Below, piece after piece: positions 5,544 to 7,898 of a stretch of 7,898 bases of DNA (position 1 is the stretch's first letter; each line of letters begins with the position of its first letter). The translations under genes were made by a program, and so were the position numbers. Source of the stretch: Candidatus Elarobacter sp. (lineage in GTDB: Bacteria; Vulcanimicrobiota; Vulcanimicrobiia; Vulcanimicrobiales; Vulcanimicrobiaceae); assembly GCA_030150085.1 (NCBI GenBank), contig JASLGJ010000112.1, forward strand, positions 1 to 7,898, read 5' to 3'. The notes below the pieces were generated by a model. That model had not been told where the DNA came from and searched no databases. It saw nothing but the letters and a program-made list of their open reading frames with translations.

Positions 5544-6812
5544 ATGGTTCATCGCAGCATCGGCCGCGCGGCGCGCGCGCTCGCCCTCGCCGCCGCCGGA
5601 GCGCTCGTCGCGACGCTGCACGGCAACGCGGACGCGCAGGCGCAAGTCTTCCGGGTCGGCGTGGTGACCGCGCTCTCGGGCGACAACGCGCAGGGCGGCG
5701 CCTCGACCAAGCGCGGCTACGACCTGTGGGCCAACGCGGTCAACGCGGCCGGCGGCATCCAGACCGGGGGCGGCAAGTACAAGGTCGAGCTGACGTACTT
5801 CGACGACCAGTCCTCGGCGGCCAGCGCGTCGGCGGCCTGCGAGCGGATGCTCACGCAAGGGAACGTCGACTTCGTCCTCGGCCCGTATGCGAGCTCCGCG
5901 ACGCGCGCCTGCGGCCCGATCGTCGACAAGTACAAGGTCCCGATGATCACCGGTTCGGCCGAGAACCCGCAGATCTGGAAGGACCACTACAAGTTCGTCT
6001 TCGGCACGATCCCCAGCGTCGACATCATCGGCGCGGCGCCGCTGCACGCGCTGGCCGCGGTCAAGCCCAAGCCGCAGACGCTCTACATCGTCGCGCTCGA
6101 CGACCCGTTCACCAAGGCCGGCGCGGACGAGTTCAAGCGCCTGGGCGAGTCGCTGGGCATGAAGGTGCTCGGCTACGACGTCGTGCCGGCCGAGGCCGAC
6201 TTCACGCCCGTCTTCAACAAGGTGAAGCAGGCCAACGCCGACGTGATCGCCATGGCGACCCAGCCCGAGCAGGCGATCGGGATGATGAAGGTCGTCAAGC
6301 AGCTCCGCGTGGACGGCAAGGCCTACGTGCAGCACAACGGTCCGGGCTTCGCCGACTACACCAAGACGCTGGGCAAGGACGCGGAGTACGCGATCGACGC
6401 CACCGTCTGGCAGCCCGAGATCGAGTACAGCGTCAACGCGGGCGCGTGGAAGTCGTCCAAAGCGTGGTTCGCCGACTACCAGAAGACCTACAAGCGCCCC
6501 GCCGCGGAGTACACCGAGGCCGGCAGCTCGGCGGCCGGGATCGCGTTCGAGGCCGCGCTCAAGGCGGCCAACCTCAAGCCCGGGCTCGACGCGGCCGGAA
6601 AGCAGAAGCTCGCCGACGCGCTCGAGAAGATCGACATCGCCACGTTCTACGGGCCGGTGAAGTTCGAGACCAGCGGCGACCACTACCACGACGACATCAC
6701 GCTGCAGCCGCAGCCGTTCCAGATCCAGGGCGGCAAGGTGGTGATCGTCGGGCCCAAGTCGCCCACGAAGGCGTCGCTGCGCTACCCCGCGCCGCCCTGG
6801 GACAAGCGCTGA
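5544..6812 (+). CDS. Branched-chain-type amino acid ABC transporter, periplasmic substrate-binding protein
   Basis: 422 residues of the LivJ/LivK (Peripla_BP_6) type, which capture the ligand in the periplasm and deliver it to LivH/LivM permeases. An Arg-bearing Sec signal (1-31) with an Ala-rich core ends in ADA, giving cleavage before QAQVFRVGV. There is no lipobox Cys, so the product should be soluble. Family features are VGVVTALSGDNAQGG (38-52), the long helix GASTKRGYDLWANAVNAAGGI (52-72), DDQSS (87-91), and the ligand-loop segment VLGPYASSATRA (111-122). It is longer than classic LivJ (about 370), as in many family members of environmental bacteria. ATG start with GAGGAGG (5532-5538) five bases upstream. 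A 123-base gap separates it from the aminotransferase gene, enough for its own promoter although I see no clear one. The ligand may be a branched-chain amino acid, another amino acid, or an amide; sequence alone does not settle it. Confidence 0.92.
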   Translation: MVHRSIGRAARALALAAAGALVATLHGNADAQAQVFRVGVVTALSGDNAQGGASTKRGYDLWANAVNAAGGIQTGGGKYKVELTYFDDQSSAASASAACERMLTQGNVDFVLGPYASSATRACGPIVDKYKVPMITGSAENPQIWKDHYKFVFGTIPSVDIIGAAPLHALAAVKPKPQTLYIVALDDPFTKAGADEFKRLGESLGMKVLGYDVVPAEADFTPVFNKVKQANADVIAMATQPEQAIGMMKVVKQLRVDGKAYVQHNGPGFADYTKTLGKDAEYAIDATVWQPEIEYSVNAGAWKSSKAWFADYQKTYKRPAAEYTEAGSSAAGIAFEAALKAANLKPGLDAAGKQKLADALEKIDIATFYGPVKFETSGDHYHDDITLQPQPFQIQGGKVVIVGPKSPTKASLRYPAPPWDKR

Positions 6813-6838
6813 GCGCCCGTTAGCGACCGCGGGGGCCG

Positions 6839-7714
6839 GTGAGCTTCTTCCTGCAGAGCACGATCGACGGGCTGCTGATCGGCGGCGTGCTGATCGTGAT
6901 GTCGCTGGGGATGTCGCTGGCCTTCGGGGTGATGCGGATCGTCGACTTCGCGGTCGGCGAGTACCTCATGCTCGGCGCGTTCGCCGCGCTGTTCCTGACC
7001 GGCTGGCTGCACGCCGACGCGCTGCTCGTCACGCCGATCGTGTTCGTGGTGTTCGGGCTGGCCGGCTTTCTGCTCCAGCCGGCGATCGAGCGGGTGACCA
7101 GCGGCCGGCGCGCGCACGCGAACCTGATGGGCCTGGTGTTCACCTTCGGCATCTCGCAGATCATCCGCGGCGCCAGCCTGGGCGCGTTCGGGCGCGACAA
7201 CCACTCGCTCTCCTCGCGCCTGAGCGAGATCACGCTGTTCGCCGGGCCGCTCGCGGTGCCCGGCGTGCGGCTGGCGACGTTCACCGCCGGGTTCGCGCTG
7301 ACGCTGGCCTTCCTGTGGTTCCTGTACCGCACCCCGCTGGGCTTGCGGATCCGGATGGTGTCGCAGGACGTCGGCGCGGCGACGCTGCTGGGGGTGAACG
7401 CGAGCCGGGTCAACTCGCTGGTGTACGGGCTGCACGTCGGCCTCACCGGGGTGGCCGGGGTGTTCGTCGGCCTGCTGTTCACCTTCAACCCCGAGATCGG
7501 GCTGCGCTACTCGCTCTACACGTTCTTCGTGGTGGTGCTGGGCGGGATGGGCTACCTGCCCGGCGCGATCGTCGCCGCGCTGGTGCTTGGCCTGACGCAG
7601 TCGTACGTGACGGTGTACCTGGGCTCGAACTACATCACGCTGGCGACCTTCGCGATCCTGTACCTGGTGCTGGTGGTGTCGCCGCGCGGGATTCTGCGGC
7701 GAGGGCTGGCGTGA
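6839..7714 (+). CDS. livH: Branched-chain amino acid ABC transporter permease, LivH type
   Basis: 291-residue inner-membrane permease with about eight hydrophobic segments. Hallmarks are GMSLAFGVMRIVDFAVGEYLMLGAF-type N-terminal helices (24-48), the cytoplasmic coupling loop TPLGLRIRMVSQD through GVNASRV (165-191) that contacts the ATPase, and FFVVVLGGMGYLPGA (229-243). The ending SPRGILRRGLA matches the family. Most relatives have NFAHG at the first hallmark, whereas here it is DFAVG. The GTG start lies 26 bases after the binding-protein stop, with a GGGGG run (6831-6835) upstream, so the two genes are probably co-transcribed. It should pair with the LivM-like protein that begins at 7815 and with LivG/LivF ATPases expected beyond the window. 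Confidence 0.93.
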   Translation: MSFFLQSTIDGLLIGGVLIVMSLGMSLAFGVMRIVDFAVGEYLMLGAFAALFLTGWLHADALLVTPIVFVVFGLAGFLLQPAIERVTSGRRAHANLMGLVFTFGISQIIRGASLGAFGRDNHSLSSRLSEITLFAGPLAVPGVRLATFTAGFALTLAFLWFLYRTPLGLRIRMVSQDVGAATLLGVNASRVNSLVYGLHVGLTGVAGVFVGLLFTFNPEIGLRYSLYTFFVVVLGGMGYLPGAIVAALVLGLTQSYVTVYLGSNYITLATFAILYLVLVVSPRGILRRGLA

Positions 7715-7814
7715 CGGTGCGCCGCATCTCGCGGCGGGGATGCAACGCAACGCCGGTCGGCAAGCTCTCGCGGCGGGCCGGCGTGCCGTTCGGCAGCGAG
7801 AGTGGGCGGCTCGC
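7715..7814 (+). other. Gap between livH and livM with a 12-bp direct repeat
   Basis: 100 bases without a supported gene, unusually wide for livH-livM, which often abut. It contains TCTCGCGGCGGG twice (7727-7738 and 7766-7777, 39 bases apart) and the small palindrome TGCCGTTCGGCA (7784-7795). No strong promoter or terminator is seen. Confidence 0.4.
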
Positions 7815-7898
7815 ATGATGCCGCGCGCGCCCTGGTGGCTGCCGGCGGCGGGGTTCGTGGTGCTGCTGGCGCTGCCGACGCTGGTTCCGGTGTTCTGG
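7815..7898 (+). CDS. livM: LivM-type permease, N-terminal fragment cut by the window edge
   Basis: Open frame of 28 codons from an ATG-ATG pair at 7815 to the end of the window. It reads MMPRAPWWLP and then a hydrophobic stretch (AAGFVVLLALPTLVPVFW), the usual first membrane helix with the ALP segment seen at the start of LivM permeases. Position directly after livH supports this. The ribosome binding site is weak (GAGAGTGGG about 6 to 14 bases upstream). Most of the protein is outside the window, so the assignment rests mainly on context. Confidence 0.65.
   Translation, partial: MMPRAPWWLPAAGFVVLLALPTLVPVFW

Noticed and set aside
4035..6689. A long minus-strand open frame opposite the aminotransferase and binding-protein genes
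   Set aside because: It is an antisense shadow caused by third-position GC bias, with no domain motif and no ribosome binding site of note.
3977..6823. A very long plus-strand open frame running across the aminotransferase and binding-protein genes
   Set aside because: It is in another frame from two genes with clear family motifs, and its translation is an Arg/Ala/Gly-rich low-complexity product typical of GC-rich shadow frames.

Overview
This is a very GC-rich bacterial window with dense genes, strong G/C preference at third codon positions, and frequent GTG and TTG starts behind GGAG-type ribosome binding sites. The periplasmic binding protein has a signal-peptidase-I leader and no lipobox cysteine, which points towards a diderm organism. 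The phylum cannot be fixed from this sequence alone. Eremiobacterota-like, Myxococcota-like and other high-GC lineages all remain possible. No rRNA, tRNA, CRISPR array, insertion sequence or phage gene was seen.

Layout from left to right. (1) A GAF-GGDEF diguanylate cyclase on the plus strand (56-1222), with both the GGDEF-type active-site motif and the inhibitory RxxD site. (2) A secreted, four-cysteine, aromatic-rich protein of unknown function on the plus strand (1326-2093). (3) A compact three-gene operon on the minus strand, entirely inside the window (promoter near 4010-4038, last stop at 2121). It encodes an 81-residue peptide whose C-terminus is five tandem copies of the heptapeptide (V/T)ACNAPF, then a ferritin-like diiron protein joined by a 4-base GTGA overlap, then a SAM-dependent methyltransferase. 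(4) Diverging from it on the plus strand, a class III aminotransferase of the GabT type (4077-5420). It is followed by a branched-chain-type amino acid ABC uptake system: binding protein (5544-6812), LivH-type permease (6839-7714) and the first 28 codons of a LivM-type permease that runs off the right edge.

The most interesting part is the minus-strand operon. A short leader-like N-terminus (helix plus beta-hairpin), a perfectly periodic Cys-containing core, and translationally coupled diiron and methyltransferase genes together have the layout of a ribosomally synthesised and post-translationally modified peptide (RiPP) pathway. I do not recognise the repeat as any RiPP class I know. The five 21-nt repeat units differ almost only at silent third positions, so the peptide sequence appears to be held by selection. 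A consensus promoter (TTGACA, 17 bp, TACGAT) and an inverted repeat at the predicted transcription start support a regulated, self-contained cassette. No recognisable leader protease, exporter or RRE-type protein lies in the window, so the RiPP reading remains an inference.

The right-hand genes form an ordinary catabolic group: import of an amino acid or omega-amino acid, followed by PLP-dependent transamination. The aminotransferase may be translated from a leaderless transcript, because an extended -10 box lies only six bases before its likely GTG start.
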